A DNA stretch of 64,000 nucleotides from Kutzneria sp. CA-103260 (GTDB taxonomy: Bacteria; Actinomycetota; Actinomycetes; Mycobacteriales; Pseudonocardiaceae), in assembly GCF_018263855.1 (NCBI RefSeq), contig NZ_CP073318.1, forward strand, positions 8,804,001-8,868,000. Direction: 5' to 3'. Below the pieces are notes generated by a model, which saw nothing but the letters and a program-made list of their open reading frames with translations, had not been told where the DNA came from and searched no databases. Positions 1-8,506 of this stretch are shown piece after piece. A program made the translations under genes and the position numbers. Numbering within the stretch: the first letter of the stretch is position 1; the number at the start of each line of letters is the position of its first letter.

Positions 1-1006
1 CGAGCAGCGTCGGCACGGTCATCGGCAGGCCGAGCGCGACCAGGCCGACGGCCGCCACGACCAGGGCCCCGGACACCGCGAGCGGCCGGCCGAGGCGGCG
101 AACCAGCCCCGGCGTCACGACGCCGGACAGGACCAGTCCGGCCGCGCCGGCCGCGACCGCCTCGGTGAGGCCGCCCGCGCCGGCCCGGAAGACGCCGTCG
201 CTGTGCAGCGTGTACTTCATCAGCAGCACGATCACCAGCAGGGACGCGCCGTACGCGATGCGGTGCGCGGTCAGGGCGATGAAACCGGCGGCCACGCTCG
301 GCACCCGCAGCGCCGCCCGGCCGCCGTCGACCATGCCCTTGGCCACGGCGACGAACGCCGCATGAGGCTCGTCCACCTCGTCCGGGCCGAGCACTCCGGC
401 GGCGAACTGAGCCGCGAACAGGGCCGAGACCAGGGCGCCGACGATGGCCACCGAGGTCACCTGGGCCGAGCCGACGTTGCCCGAGCCGAGCACGTCGCGC
501 AGCCCGAACGCGGTCGCGCCGCCGATCGCCGCGGCCGCCGAGGCCAGCGTGGCCACCATCGAGTTGCCGGTGACCAGGTCGCGGGACTCCACCACGTGTG
601 GCAGGGCCGCCGACAGGCCGGCGCCGATGAACCGGCTCGCGCCCATCACCAGCAGCGCGGCGGCGTACAGCGGCCCGTTGCTCAGGCCGAAGCCGTCGGC
701 CACGGCGGTCAGCAGCACCAGCGCGACCCGGACGAAGTTGGCCACGATCAGCAGCCGCCGGCGGTCCCACCGGTCCAGCAGCGCGCCGGCGAACGGGCCG
801 ACCACCGAGTACGGGATGAGGATCACCGCGAAGCCGCCGGCGATGGCCAGCGGATCGGCCTGTCGTTCGGGGTTGAACAACACCGCGCCGGCCAGGCCGG
901 CCTGGAACAGGCCGTCAGCCCACTGCGAGGCCAGCCGGCAGAACAGCAGCCGCCGGAAGCCCGGATCACCCAGCATTCTGCGCACGGCGTGTCCGTCTGC
1001 GACCAC
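1..1006 (-). CDS. MFS transporter, 3' part beyond left edge
   Basis: This is a major facilitator superfamily transporter, probably an exporter in the cytoplasmic membrane. About 335 residues are visible and the reading frame is still open at base 1, so the C-terminus is missing. The product shows repeated hydrophobic helices. A D-R-W-D-R-R-R loop follows transmembrane segment 2, which is the usual cytoplasmic loop 2-3 motif of this family. The GTG at 1006 is the outermost start because an in-frame TAG lies 12 nt upstream; GTG 985 and ATG 976 are alternatives. It is divergent from the YqgE gene, the same arrangement as Rv0037c/Rv0038 in M. tuberculosis (from memory). The substrate cannot be told. 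Confidence 0.85.
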   Translation of the reverse strand, partial: MVADGHAVRRMLGDPGFRRLLFCRLASQWADGLFQAGLAGAVLFNPERQADPLAIAGGFAVILIPYSVVGPFAGALLDRWDRRRLLIVANFVRVALVLLTAVADGFGLSNGPLYAAALLVMGASRFIGAGLSAALPHVVESRDLVTGNSMVATLASAAAAIGGATAFGLRDVLGSGNVGSAQVTSVAIVGALVSALFAAQFAAGVLGPDEVDEPHAAFVAVAKGMVDGGRAALRVPSVAAGFIALTAHRIAYGASLLVIVLLMKYTLHSDGVFRAGAGGLTEAVAAGAAGLVLSGVVTPGLVRRLGRPLAVSGALVVAAVGLVALGLPMTVPTLL

Positions 1007-1078
1007 GGCAGCAGACTACGTGCCCGACATCGGCCCGGTCCCCGGTATCGCACTCCCGCTTAGTGGGATCATGGCCAG

Positions 1079-1651
1079 GTGCGCCCCGACCGCGACGTCG
1101 AGCCCGGGTCACTCCTGGTGGCCTCGCCGAAACTGCTCGACTCGAACTTCCGCCGCACCGTGGTCTACATCATCGACCACCGGGGCGAGGGCACGCTGGG
1201 CGTGGTGCTGAACCGGCCGAGCGAGGTCGCCGTGCACGACGTGCTGCCGGCCTGGGGCCCGTACGTCAGCCGCCCGCAGGCCGTGTTCGTCGGCGGCCCG
1301 GTCGACCAGAAGACCGCCCTGTGCCTGGCCGCGCTGAACACCGGCGAGGACGTCGGCAGCACCGACGGGGTGATCGCGGTGCGCGGCCCGGTGGCCATGG
1401 TGGACCTGGACTCCGACCCGGAGTCCCTGGTCTCGAAGGTGCGCGGATTACGAGTGTTCGCCGGCTACGCAGGCTGGGACGTCAACCAGCTCGCCGGCGA
1501 GATCGAGCGCGGCGACTGGTTCGTGGTGGCCGGGCTGCCCGGTGACGTGCTCACTCCGCCGGGCGTCGACCTGTGGGGTCGGGTGCTGCGCCGGCAGGGC
1601 ATGCCGCTGGCGCTGCAGGCCAGCCACCCGGGCGACGTGCTGCGGAACTGA
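1079..1651 (+). CDS. YqgE/AlgH family protein (UPF0301)
   Basis: A 190-residue cytosolic protein of the YqgE/AlgH family. The N-terminus (G-S-L-L-V-A-S-P, then F-R-R-T-V-V-Y-I-I-D-H) and the G-V-V-L-N-R-P and F-V-G-G-P-V motifs are the family hallmarks. The family has a known fold but no settled biochemical function; the AlgH link to alginate regulation is specific to Pseudomonas. The start is GTG 1079. It is convergent with the SdpI-like gene, 18 nt away. Its position near leuS matches the mycobacterial order, which supports orthology rather than transfer. Confidence 0.9.
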   Translation: MRPDRDVEPGSLLVASPKLLDSNFRRTVVYIIDHRGEGTLGVVLNRPSEVAVHDVLPAWGPYVSRPQAVFVGGPVDQKTALCLAALNTGEDVGSTDGVIAVRGPVAMVDLDSDPESLVSKVRGLRVFAGYAGWDVNQLAGEIERGDWFVVAGLPGDVLTPPGVDLWGRVLRRQGMPLALQASHPGDVLRN

Positions 1652-1669
1652 CCGATCAGGCAGACCTGG

Positions 1670-2077
1670 TCAGCGCTTGACCAGGCTGCAGCCGCCGCAG
1701 GCGCAGCCGGCGCAGCCCGCCGGTAGCGTCGGCTCCGGTTCCGGCATGGCCTCGGCGGCCTTGGTGCCGGTGGCCGCGCCGGCGACCACGATCGCCAGCA
1801 TGCCGACGATGCCGACACCCAGCGGCACGATCGAGTCGTGCATGGCCAGCGAGGTGACCGCGCCGACCAGGCCCACCAGGCCGGCGACCGCGGTCGGCAG
1901 CCCGGCGACCTTGTTGGCCAGGGTGAACGCCTCGTCGCTGCGCATGGCCGCTTCGGTGCGCACGCCGAAGAACCGGTTGCGGCGCAGCGTGCCGCGCAGG
2001 CCGAGCCCGCCGATCACGCCGAAGGACACGCCGACGAGCAGGACAACCACCGATACCGTCGTGACTGCGAGGTTCAC
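1670..2077 (-). CDS. SdpI-like small membrane protein with Cys-rich tail
   Basis: A 135-residue membrane protein with three hydrophobic segments (about residues 5-30, 58-78 and 83-105). The segment after the first helix (R-N-R-F-F-G-V-R-T, then S-D-E-A-F-T-L-A-N-K) is typical of the SdpI/YhfL family, whose founder gives immunity to the SDP toxin in Bacillus. Many actinobacterial members have no known toxin partner and none is visible here. The C-terminal 20 residues carry four cysteines in a G-C-A-G-C-A-C-G-G-C pattern, perhaps a metal or redox site. GTG start; divergent from the phytase-like gene 24 nt away. Confidence 0.7.
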   Translation of the reverse strand: MNLAVTTVSVVVLLVGVSFGVIGGLGLRGTLRRNRFFGVRTEAAMRSDEAFTLANKVAGLPTAVAGLVGLVGAVTSLAMHDSIVPLGVGIVGMLAIVVAGAATGTKAAEAMPEPEPTLPAGCAGCACGGCSLVKR

Positions 2078-2101
2078 ACCGTGGAGGGTAGGCGTTATCC
2101 G

Positions 2102-3304
2102 ATGTCCACCAGGACTTCACCCCGGTCGTATGTGCTGCACGCCATGTTCAGACGCAGCCTCACCATCGCCTCCGTGGCCCTGCTGGCGACCGGACTGACC
2201 GCGGGCGCCGCCGCCGCGAGCCCGTCCCGGGTCCGCCTGCTCGGCGAGCAGATCGTGCCGCTCAACCTGCCGTTCCAGGGCACCACGGTGGGCGGCCTGT
2301 CCTCCATCGACCGCGACCCGCGCACCGGCCAGTACGTGTTCATCAGCGACGACCGGTCGGCGGTCAACCCGGCCCGGTTCTACACCGCCAAGATCGACGT
2401 GGACGCCAAGGGCATCCACTCCGTCGACTTCACCGGCACGCACCCGTTCCTGCGGCCGGACGGCAAGACGTACCCGACGATCAAGGACTGGACCGCGACG
2501 CCGTGCACCGCCGCGCAGCAGGTCTGCGACCGCGACGGCACCGTCGACCCGGAGGAGGCCCGGGTCGACCCGTGGACCGGGGATGTCACCTGGAGCCAGG
2601 AGGGCGAGCGGATCCTGACCCCGCAGACCACCCTGCTCGACCCGTCGATCCGCCAGGCCCGACCGGACGGCAGCTACGCCGGCCAGTACCCGCTGCCGGC
2701 CGACGAGCGGATGACCACCGGCAACACCGGCCCGCGGCAGAACCAGACGCTGGAGGGCATCACCTACGCGGCCGCCGGCACGCTGCTGGTCAGCGAGCTG
2801 GAGGACCCGCTGCTGCAGGACGGCCCGAACCCGACGGCCACCGCCGGCGCGCTGACCCGGATCACCGTGCAGAGCCGGTTCGGCCCGGTGCTGGCCCAGT
2901 ATGCGTACCCGATCGACCCGCTGTTCGCGCCCTCCCCCAGCGCCAACGACACCAACGGCGTGTCCAGCATGGTGGCCTACAACCCGATCGACCCGACCCG
3001 CTACCTGATGGTGGAGCGGGCCTTCGTCACCGGTGTCGGCAACAAGGTGCGGGTGTACGAGATCGACACCAAGGGCGCGACCAACGTCAAGGACGTGGCC
3101 TCGCTGGCCGGCCAGAAGATCAAGCCGGTGAGCAAGAAGCTGCTGGTCGACCTGGACACGCTTGGGCTGCCCAAGGTCGACAACATCGAGGGGATCACCT
3201 GGGGGCCGACGCTGTCCACCGGTGAGCGGACGCTGTTGCTGGTCAGCGACAACAACTTCAGCTCCGGCCAGATCACCCAGGTGGTCGCCCTCGCGGTGCG
3301 CTAG
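2102..3304 (+). CDS. Secreted esterase-like phytase domain protein
   Basis: A secreted protein of about 400 residues resembling the phytase-like (esterase-like activity of phytase) beta-propeller family. The N-terminus has an Arg-containing start, a hydrophobic core and A-A-A-A-S, a standard Sec signal peptide. The mature part has G-G-L-S-S-I-D-R-D followed by F-I-S-D-D-R-S, and later L-E-G-I-T and N-I-E-G-I-T-W-G-P, the blade motifs seen in this family. Two starts are possible: ATG 2102, with GGAGGG 13 nt upstream, or ATG 2144, which gives a shorter and more typical signal peptide. The substrate is unknown. The stop overlaps that of the convergent lipoprotein gene. Confidence 0.75.
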   Translation: MSTRTSPRSYVLHAMFRRSLTIASVALLATGLTAGAAAASPSRVRLLGEQIVPLNLPFQGTTVGGLSSIDRDPRTGQYVFISDDRSAVNPARFYTAKIDVDAKGIHSVDFTGTHPFLRPDGKTYPTIKDWTATPCTAAQQVCDRDGTVDPEEARVDPWTGDVTWSQEGERILTPQTTLLDPSIRQARPDGSYAGQYPLPADERMTTGNTGPRQNQTLEGITYAAAGTLLVSELEDPLLQDGPNPTATAGALTRITVQSRFGPVLAQYAYPIDPLFAPSPSANDTNGVSSMVAYNPIDPTRYLMVERAFVTGVGNKVRVYEIDTKGATNVKDVASLAGQKIKPVSKKLLVDLDTLGLPKVDNIEGITWGPTLSTGERTLLLVSDNNFSSGQITQVVALAVR

Positions 3305-4638
3305 GCGCCGGCCACCGACACGACGCCGTCCATCGTGCCGACGTAGGCGTGGTCGACGGACAGCGTCGGGGACGCGAAGTGCGGTGCGGGGCCGATCTGG
3401 AGCTGGCCCCGCACCGCCCCGGTCCTGAGATCCAGGGCGTAGAGCACGCCGCCGCCGACATCGACGACCCAGACCGCGCCGCCGCCGATGGCCGGCGAGC
3501 CGGCGGCTGGGGCTGAGGAGCTCCACAGCGGCGTCAGCTGGCCGCTGTTGTCGAAGCTCATCGCCTTCGGGCCGGCCTGGCACGGGATCACCACGATGTT
3601 GTCCTGCACGGCCGGCGAGCCCAGCGACGGGCAGGTGGCCAGCTGCGAGGACGCGTGGGACAGGTCATTGCGGTCCAGCACGTAGCTGATGCCGCGCTTG
3701 CCCGTCACCAGCACGTGCGCCCCGAGCGACACCGGGTTCGACGAGCCGAGATCCAGATCGTGCGCGTTGTCGTCGGCCCAGGTCTCCGGCGTGAAGATGT
3801 CGACCCGGCTCAGGTTGTCCGTGGTCAGCGCGACCACCGAGTCGCTGTCGTCGTACTGGCCGCCGGTCGCGTCGCCGTTGCCCACCGCGTACAGCAGCCG
3901 CGTGCCGTCCAGGGCGGCGCCGCCCGGGGCCCAGATGCCGGCCTCCCGCCTGGTCGGGACCACATAGCTGTGCGGATCGGTGCCGTCGGTGCGTACCGAC
4001 AGGACGGTGCCCCGGTAGTTGCCGCAGTCGCCGAACAAGCCGCCGTAGGCGATGTAGACCCGGTTGTCGACGATCGACAGGGCGGCGCGCTGCTGGTGCG
4101 CGATCGCGTCCCCCTTCGGCGGATCCACCATGGTCTGCACCTCGACGGTGCCGGTGTCCAGGTCCATGCCGATCAGCGTGTGGCTGCCGCCGGCGGTCTC
4201 GGCCACCGCGAACAGCCGGTTGGTGAACCGGTCGTAGGCCATCGTGCTGGTGACGCCCAGCGGGTCGATGTCGCCGCAGGGCAAGCCCTTCTGCGGCTGC
4301 GGCGTGCCCAGACGCGTCTGCCAGCGGACGTTCCCGGTGGCCCGGTCCAGGTCGTAGACGGTGTTGTTCTCGGTGGCGGCCAGGATCCGGTCGCCGACGA
4401 CCAGCGGCTGGCCGTAGACCGCGCCGTCCAGCTTGGCGTGCCAGGCCAGTGACAGCGGGCCCGGCGGGGCGAGATCGGGCTGCGCCCCGGTCCGCTCGTT
4501 GTTGAGGTGGAAGGTGGGCCAGTCGCCGGCCGACACCGGGGCCAACACGGTGCTGCTCGTGGTGGTCGGGGCAGGGGGCGGAGGCGTCGCGGTACAGGCC
4601 GCGACCAGCAGAACCAGGCCGATCCAAACCCAGCGCAT
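3301..4638 (-). CDS. PQQ-type beta-propeller lipoprotein
   Basis: A 445-residue predicted lipoprotein. The signal peptide ends in a V-A-A-C lipobox at Cys15, followed by a Pro/Thr linker, so it should sit on the outer face of the membrane. The rest shows repeated tryptophan-docking-like blades (for example V-Y-D-L-D-R-A-T-G-N-V-R-W and L-Y-A-L-D-L-R-T-G) typical of PQQ-like beta-propellers such as BamB-fold proteins. Actinobacteria lack the BAM complex, so a BamB role is unlikely; ligand and partner are unknown. It is convergent with the phytase-like gene, with a 4-nt overlap at the stops. Confidence 0.75.
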   Translation of the reverse strand: MRWVWIGLVLLVAACTATPPPPAPTTTSSTVLAPVSAGDWPTFHLNNERTGAQPDLAPPGPLSLAWHAKLDGAVYGQPLVVGDRILAATENNTVYDLDRATGNVRWQTRLGTPQPQKGLPCGDIDPLGVTSTMAYDRFTNRLFAVAETAGGSHTLIGMDLDTGTVEVQTMVDPPKGDAIAHQQRAALSIVDNRVYIAYGGLFGDCGNYRGTVLSVRTDGTDPHSYVVPTRREAGIWAPGGAALDGTRLLYAVGNGDATGGQYDDSDSVVALTTDNLSRVDIFTPETWADDNAHDLDLGSSNPVSLGAHVLVTGKRGISYVLDRNDLSHASSQLATCPSLGSPAVQDNIVVIPCQAGPKAMSFDNSGQLTPLWSSSAPAAGSPAIGGGAVWVVDVGGGVLYALDLRTGAVRGQLQIGPAPHFASPTLSVDHAYVGTMDGVVSVAGA

Positions 4639-4656
4639 GACCTACAGAGTGTGCGC

Positions 4657-4662
4657 TAAACT
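4657..4662 (+). promoter_or_regulatory. Candidate -10 element of the leuS leader transcript
   Basis: TAAACT fits the actinobacterial TANNNT -10 consensus. With usual spacing, transcription would start at about 4669-4670, which is the A of the leader-peptide ATG, so the leader mRNA may be leaderless. No good -35 hexamer is seen. This is inference from sequence only. Confidence 0.4.
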
Positions 4663-4669
4663 GCACGTC

Positions 4670-4699
4670 ATGAGCACGGTCCGCCTGCTCCTTATTTAG
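4670..4699 (+). CDS. Leader peptide upstream of leuS (9 aa, three consecutive Leu codons)
   Basis: A nine-codon reading frame encodes M-S-T-V-R-L-L-L-I and then TAG. The three leucine codons are adjacent (CTG CTC CTT), and CTT and the following ATT are rare in this GC-rich genome. The stop codon is the first base pair of a strong hairpin (4699-4734), which is followed by an intrinsic terminator (4738-4768) placed before leuS. A run of leucine codons in a short frame ahead of a terminator is the classical layout of ribosome-mediated attenuation, here in front of leucyl-tRNA synthetase. No ribosome binding site is visible, which fits leaderless translation. Confidence 0.7.
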   Translation: MSTVRLLLI

Positions 4700-4734
4700 C
4701 CGCGTTGGCCTTCTGACGAAGCGGCCGACGCGGC
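4699..4734 (+). promoter_or_regulatory. Leader hairpin 1 of the putative leuS attenuator
   Basis: Bases 4699-4710 pair with 4723-4734 over 12 positions, with one G-T wobble, leaving a 12-nt loop. The 5' arm begins at the last base of the leader stop codon, so a ribosome on the leader peptide would block it. This is the expected position for the pause/antiterminator region of an attenuator. The alternative pairing that would compete with the terminator is not clear: only a 7-bp option, 4734-4740 with 4754-4760, was found. Confidence 0.6.
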
Positions 4735-4737
4735 TAG

Positions 4738-4771
4738 CCCTCCATGCCCATCGGGGCTGGAGGGTTTTGTG
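4738..4771 (+). terminator. Intrinsic terminator between leader peptide and leuS
   Basis: CCCTCCA (4738-4744) pairs with TGGAGGG (4758-4764). Inside it GCCC (4746-4749) pairs with GGGC (4754-4757), with a single bulged T at 4745 and a 4-nt loop. TTTT follows at 4765. No plus-strand gene other than the leader peptide lies upstream, so the terminator can only act on the leuS leader transcript. Confidence 0.75.
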
Positions 4772-4804
4772 TTGTCAGGGGCAGGTATGACGAGAGGGAC
4801 TTCG

Positions 4805-7609
4805 ATGACCGAGCAGACCGCTGAGGCGGCGCCGGCCCACCGCTACACCGCGACGATGGCCGGCGAGTTCGAGCGACGCTGGCAGCAGTACTGGGAGGAG
4901 CACGGCACCTTCCACGCGCCCAACCCGGTCGGCGAGCTGAGCTCCGACGCGCCGCTGCCCGCCGACAAGATGTTCGTGCAGGACATGTTCCCGTACCCGT
5001 CGGGCGCGGGCCTGCACGTCGGCCACCCCCTGGGTTTCATCGGCACCGACGTGTTCGCCCGGTTCCACCGGATGAACGGCCGCAACGTGCTGCACACCAT
5101 GGGTTTCGACGCGTTCGGCCTGCCGGCCGAGCAGTACGCCGTGCAGACCGGGCAGCACCCGCGCAAGACCACCGAGGACAACATCGCCACCTACCTGCGG
5201 CAGATCCGCCGGGTGGGGCTGGGCCACGACGAGCGCCGCCGGATCTCCACCATCGACCCGGGCTACTACCGCTGGACGCAGTGGATCTTCCTGCGCATCT
5301 ACAACTCCTGGTACGACGAGACGGCCGGCAAGGCCCGCCCGATCGCCGAGCTGGCGGCCGAGTACGCCAAGGACCCCTCCTGGGCGACGCTGTCGGCCGG
5401 CGAGCGCCGCGCGAAGATCGACTCCCGCCGGCTGGCCTACCTGTCCGAGGCGCCGGTGAACTGGTGTCCGGGTCTGGGCACCGTGCTGTCCAACGAGGAG
5501 GTCACCGCCGACGGCCGCAGCGAGCGCGGCAACTTCCCGGTGTTCCGGCGCAACCTGCGCCAGTGGATGATGCGCATCACCGCGTACTCGGACCGCCTGG
5601 TCGACGACCTGGAGCGGCTGGACTGGCCGGAGAAGGTCAAGTCCATGCAGCGCAACTGGATCGGCCGCTCCTACGGCGCCCGGGTCCGGTTCGCCGCCGG
5701 CTCGGAGTCGATCGAGGTCTTCACCACGCGGCCGGACACCCTGTTCGGCGCGACGTACCTGGTGCTGGCCCCGGAGCACCCGCTGGTCGACTCGCTGACC
5801 ACCGACGCCTGGCCGTCCGATGTGGACTCCCGCTGGACCGGCGGTGCGGCGACGCCGGCGGAAGCCGTTGCGGCGTACCGGCTGGCCGCCTCCCGCAAGT
5901 CCGAACTGGACCGCCAGGAGAACAAGGACAAGACCGGTGTGTTCACCGGCGCGTACGCGGTCAACCCGGTCAACGGCACCAGCATCCCGGTGTTCGTCGC
6001 CGACTACGTGCTGATGGGCTACGGCACCGGCGCGATCATGGCGGTGCCCGGCCAGGACACCCGTGACTGGGACTTCGCCGAGGTGTTCGGGCTGCCGATC
6101 ATCCGGACCGTGCAGCCGACGGAAGGCTTCGACGGCAAGGCGTTCACCGGCGACGGGCCCGCCATCAATTCCGGGTTCCTGGACGGCATGGACGTCGTCG
6201 AGGCCAAGAAGACCATCACCGAGTGGCTGACCGAGCAGGGCTCCGGCGAGGGCACCGTGCAGTACAAGCTGCGCGACTGGCTGTTCTCCCGGCAGCGCTA
6301 CTGGGGCGAGCCGTTCCCGATCGTCTACGACGAGCACGGCGTGGCCCACGACATCCCGGTCGACCAGCTGCCGGTCGAGCTGCCCGAGGTGGACGACTAC
6401 TCGCCGCGGACCTTCGACCCGGACGACCCGAACACCGAGCCGTCGCCGCCGCTGTCCCGGGCCACCGACTGGATCAACGTCGAGCTGGACCTGGGCGACG
6501 GCCCGAAGATGTACCGCCGCGACGCCAACACCATGCCCAACTGGGCCGGCTCCTGCTGGTATCAGCTGCGCTACGTGGACCCGGACAACAGCGAGCGGTT
6601 CGTCGACGCGGAGAACGAGCGGTACTGGCTGGGCCCGCGCCCGGAGATCCACGGCGCGGCCGACCCGGGCGGCGTCGACCTGTACATCGGCGGCGTCGAG
6701 CACGCCGTGCTGCACCTGCTGTACTCCCGGTTCTGGCAGAAGGTCCTGTTCGACCTGGGCGAGGTCAGCTCGGACGAGCCGTACCGCCGGCTGTTCAACC
6801 AGGGCTACATCCAGGCCTACGCCTACACCGACGCGCGCGGCGTGTACGTGCCGGCCGACGAGGTGGTCGAGCGGGACGGCAAGTACTTCTGGCAGGACCA
6901 GGAGGTCAACCGCGAGTACGGCAAGATGGGCAAGAGCCTGAAGAACGTCGTCACCCCGGACGAGATGTGCGACACCTACGGGGCCGACACCTTCCGGCTG
7001 TACGAGATGTCCATGGGGCCGATGGAGGTCTCCCGGCCGTGGGCGACCAAGGACGTCGTCGGCGCGCAGCGCTTCCTGCAGCGGCTGTGGCGCAACCTGG
7101 TCGACGAGGAGACCGGGCAGCTGCGGGTCACCGAGGCCGAGCCGGACGAGGACACCCTGCGGGCGCTGCACAAGGCCATCGCCGGCGTCCGCGAGGACTA
7201 CGCGGAGATGCGCTACAACACCGCCGGCGCGAAGCTGATCGAGCTGAACAACTTCCTGACCAAGGCCGGGGCCACGCCGCGGTCGGTGGCCGAGCCGCTG
7301 GTGCTGATGCTGGCGCCGCTGTGCCCGCACATCGCCGAGGAGCTGTGGCAGCGGCTGGGCCACGGCGCGTCGCTGGCCCACGGGCCGTTCCCGGTGGCCG
7401 ACGAGCGCTACCTGGTCGCCGACACCGTCGAGTACCCGATCCAGGTCAACGGCAAGGTGAAGGCCCGGGTCACCGTGCCCGCCGACGCCGACCAGGAGCA
7501 GGTCAAGGCGGTCGCGCTGGCCGACGCGAAGGTGGCCGAGCTGCTGGGCGGCAAGGAGCCGCGCAAGGTCATCGTGGTGCCGGGCCGGCTGGTCAACATC
7601 GTGGCGTGA
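4805..7609 (+). CDS. leuS: Leucyl-tRNA synthetase
   Basis: This class I aminoacyl-tRNA synthetase charges tRNA-Leu in the cytosol. The HIGH signature appears as H-V-G-H at residues 71-74, in P-Y-P-S-G-A-G-L context. The KMSKS loop appears as K-M-G-K-S at 707-711. The CP1 editing domain contains T-T-R-P-D-T-L-F-G, and the anticodon-binding domain has the usual H-I-A-E-E-L-W. At 934 residues it is normal length. ATG 4805 (M-T-E-Q) was chosen because AGAGGG lies a few bases upstream and the N-terminus lines up with mycobacterial LeuS; ATG 4787 is possible. Expression is probably governed by the leader peptide and terminator just upstream. Confidence 0.97.
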   Translation: MTEQTAEAAPAHRYTATMAGEFERRWQQYWEEHGTFHAPNPVGELSSDAPLPADKMFVQDMFPYPSGAGLHVGHPLGFIGTDVFARFHRMNGRNVLHTMGFDAFGLPAEQYAVQTGQHPRKTTEDNIATYLRQIRRVGLGHDERRRISTIDPGYYRWTQWIFLRIYNSWYDETAGKARPIAELAAEYAKDPSWATLSAGERRAKIDSRRLAYLSEAPVNWCPGLGTVLSNEEVTADGRSERGNFPVFRRNLRQWMMRITAYSDRLVDDLERLDWPEKVKSMQRNWIGRSYGARVRFAAGSESIEVFTTRPDTLFGATYLVLAPEHPLVDSLTTDAWPSDVDSRWTGGAATPAEAVAAYRLAASRKSELDRQENKDKTGVFTGAYAVNPVNGTSIPVFVADYVLMGYGTGAIMAVPGQDTRDWDFAEVFGLPIIRTVQPTEGFDGKAFTGDGPAINSGFLDGMDVVEAKKTITEWLTEQGSGEGTVQYKLRDWLFSRQRYWGEPFPIVYDEHGVAHDIPVDQLPVELPEVDDYSPRTFDPDDPNTEPSPPLSRATDWINVELDLGDGPKMYRRDANTMPNWAGSCWYQLRYVDPDNSERFVDAENERYWLGPRPEIHGAADPGGVDLYIGGVEHAVLHLLYSRFWQKVLFDLGEVSSDEPYRRLFNQGYIQAYAYTDARGVYVPADEVVERDGKYFWQDQEVNREYGKMGKSLKNVVTPDEMCDTYGADTFRLYEMSMGPMEVSRPWATKDVVGAQRFLQRLWRNLVDEETGQLRVTEAEPDEDTLRALHKAIAGVREDYAEMRYNTAGAKLIELNNFLTKAGATPRSVAEPLVLMLAPLCPHIAEELWQRLGHGASLAHGPFPVADERYLVADTVEYPIQVNGKVKARVTVPADADQEQVKAVALADAKVAELLGGKEPRKVIVVPGRLVNIVA

Positions 7610-7648
7610 CCTCTTGAGGGGTTCCCCGCCGGGGAACCCCTCAAGAGG
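7610..7648. terminator. Shared bidirectional terminator of leuS and the TetR gene
   Basis: A perfect 18-bp inverted repeat (7610-7627 with 7631-7648) has a 3-nt loop. It starts right after the leuS stop codon. On the other strand it contains the stop codon of the convergent TetR gene (7641-7643) within the stem. There is no clear U-tract on either side. Confidence 0.65.
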
Positions 7649-8396
7649 CGTTGGCCAGGCCGATGTCCTCGAAGAGCTCGGTCAGCATGGACTCGAACAG
7701 CGGCTCCGCGTTGGACACCGCGAACGGGAAGCGCTCGAACACCTCCAGCGCCACCTGGCCGTACAGGCGGACCCAGAACTGGAGCATCGTGTAGACCACG
7801 GACAGGTTGAGCGACTCCTCGGGCAGCGCGATGCCCTCCTGCTCGATCTGGGCCAGCAGGTGGGTGCGGAAGGCGACCAGGTCGCGGCGCAGCTCCTCCG
7901 GCACCCGCTCCTCGTCCGGCACCAGCAGCTTGTGGGTGGCCAGCAGCTTGCCGGCCATGTTCAGGAAGATCCGGCCGAACTGGTCCTTGGCCGGGCGCAT
8001 CGTGGGGCCGCCGGACGCGTCGAACTCGCAGGCGGCGGAGTCGGCCGGGGAGGCGAACACCAGGGTGAACTCCTGCGGGTGGTTCAGCGCCCAGCGCCGG
8101 AAGCCGCGGCAGACCGCCAGCACGCCGCCGACCGCGTCCTGCTCGTCGATCTGGCTGAGGTCGGCGGTCAGCTCGGCTCCCAGGTCGACGCAGATGTCGT
8201 CGATCACGCGGCGCAGCAGGTCCTCGCGCGAGTCGTAGTACCGGTACAGCGCCGGCGCGGTGATGCCCAGTTCCCGGGCGATCGCGCGCAGCGTGACGGC
8301 CTCGCGGCCCTGCTCCACCAGTAGCCTGCGCGCCTGCTGGCGGATTTCCCGCTCGGTGTCGGCCCGGGGCCGATCACGTCGCGTGGTCTCCGTCAT
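7641..8396 (-). CDS. TetR family repressor, likely controls the divergent MMPL exporter
   Basis: A 251-residue TetR-type regulator. The helix-turn-helix spans about residues 34-60 (L-R-A-I-A-R-E-L-G-I-T-A-P-A-L-Y-R-Y-Y). The C-terminal ligand domain resembles the WHG group (R-R-W-A-L-N-H-P-Q-E-F-T-L-V-F). ATG start at 8396. The gene is divergent from an MMPL transporter, and the space between them holds a perfect 16-bp inverted repeat whose arms are themselves near-palindromic, so repression of both promoters is the simple model. The inducer is unknown. Confidence 0.85.
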   Translation of the reverse strand: MTETTRRDRPRADTEREIRQQARRLLVEQGREAVTLRAIARELGITAPALYRYYDSREDLLRRVIDDICVDLGAELTADLSQIDEQDAVGGVLAVCRGFRRWALNHPQEFTLVFASPADSAACEFDASGGPTMRPAKDQFGRIFLNMAGKLLATHKLLVPDEERVPEELRRDLVAFRTHLLAQIEQEGIALPEESLNLSVVYTMLQFWVRLYGQVALEVFERFPFAVSNAEPLFESMLTELFEDIGLANAS

Positions 8397-8413
8397 AGTT
8401 CACCCCATCGTGT

Positions 8414-8465
8414 TGTAAACACTGTTAACTTCGCGGTGCCGGCGACCGCGTTAACAGTGTTTACA
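8414..8465. promoter_or_regulatory. Double operator for the TetR repressor (perfect 16-bp inverted repeat)
   Basis: TGTAAACACTGTTAAC (8414-8429) and its exact reverse complement (8450-8465) are separated by 20 bp. Each arm contains the 13-bp imperfect palindrome TAAACACTGTTAA, a typical TetR site size. CGCGGT/ACCGCG (8432-8437, 8445-8450) extends the symmetry inward. The element lies between the divergent TetR and MMPL starts. Confidence 0.7.
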
Positions 8466-8506
8466 GGTGGCTGTCCTAGGGGAACGGTACAACGACGGAG
8501 GGGTGG

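Noticed and set aside
203..1211. Long plus-strand frames (203-1063, 444-1211) opposite the MFS gene
   Set aside because: Their products are Arg/Ala/Gly-rich low-complexity typical of antisense shadows in GC-rich DNA. The minus-strand frame gives a clear transporter.
4775..7381. 868-codon minus-strand frame opposite leuS
   Set aside because: It lies entirely over a certain essential gene and reads as antisense low-complexity sequence.
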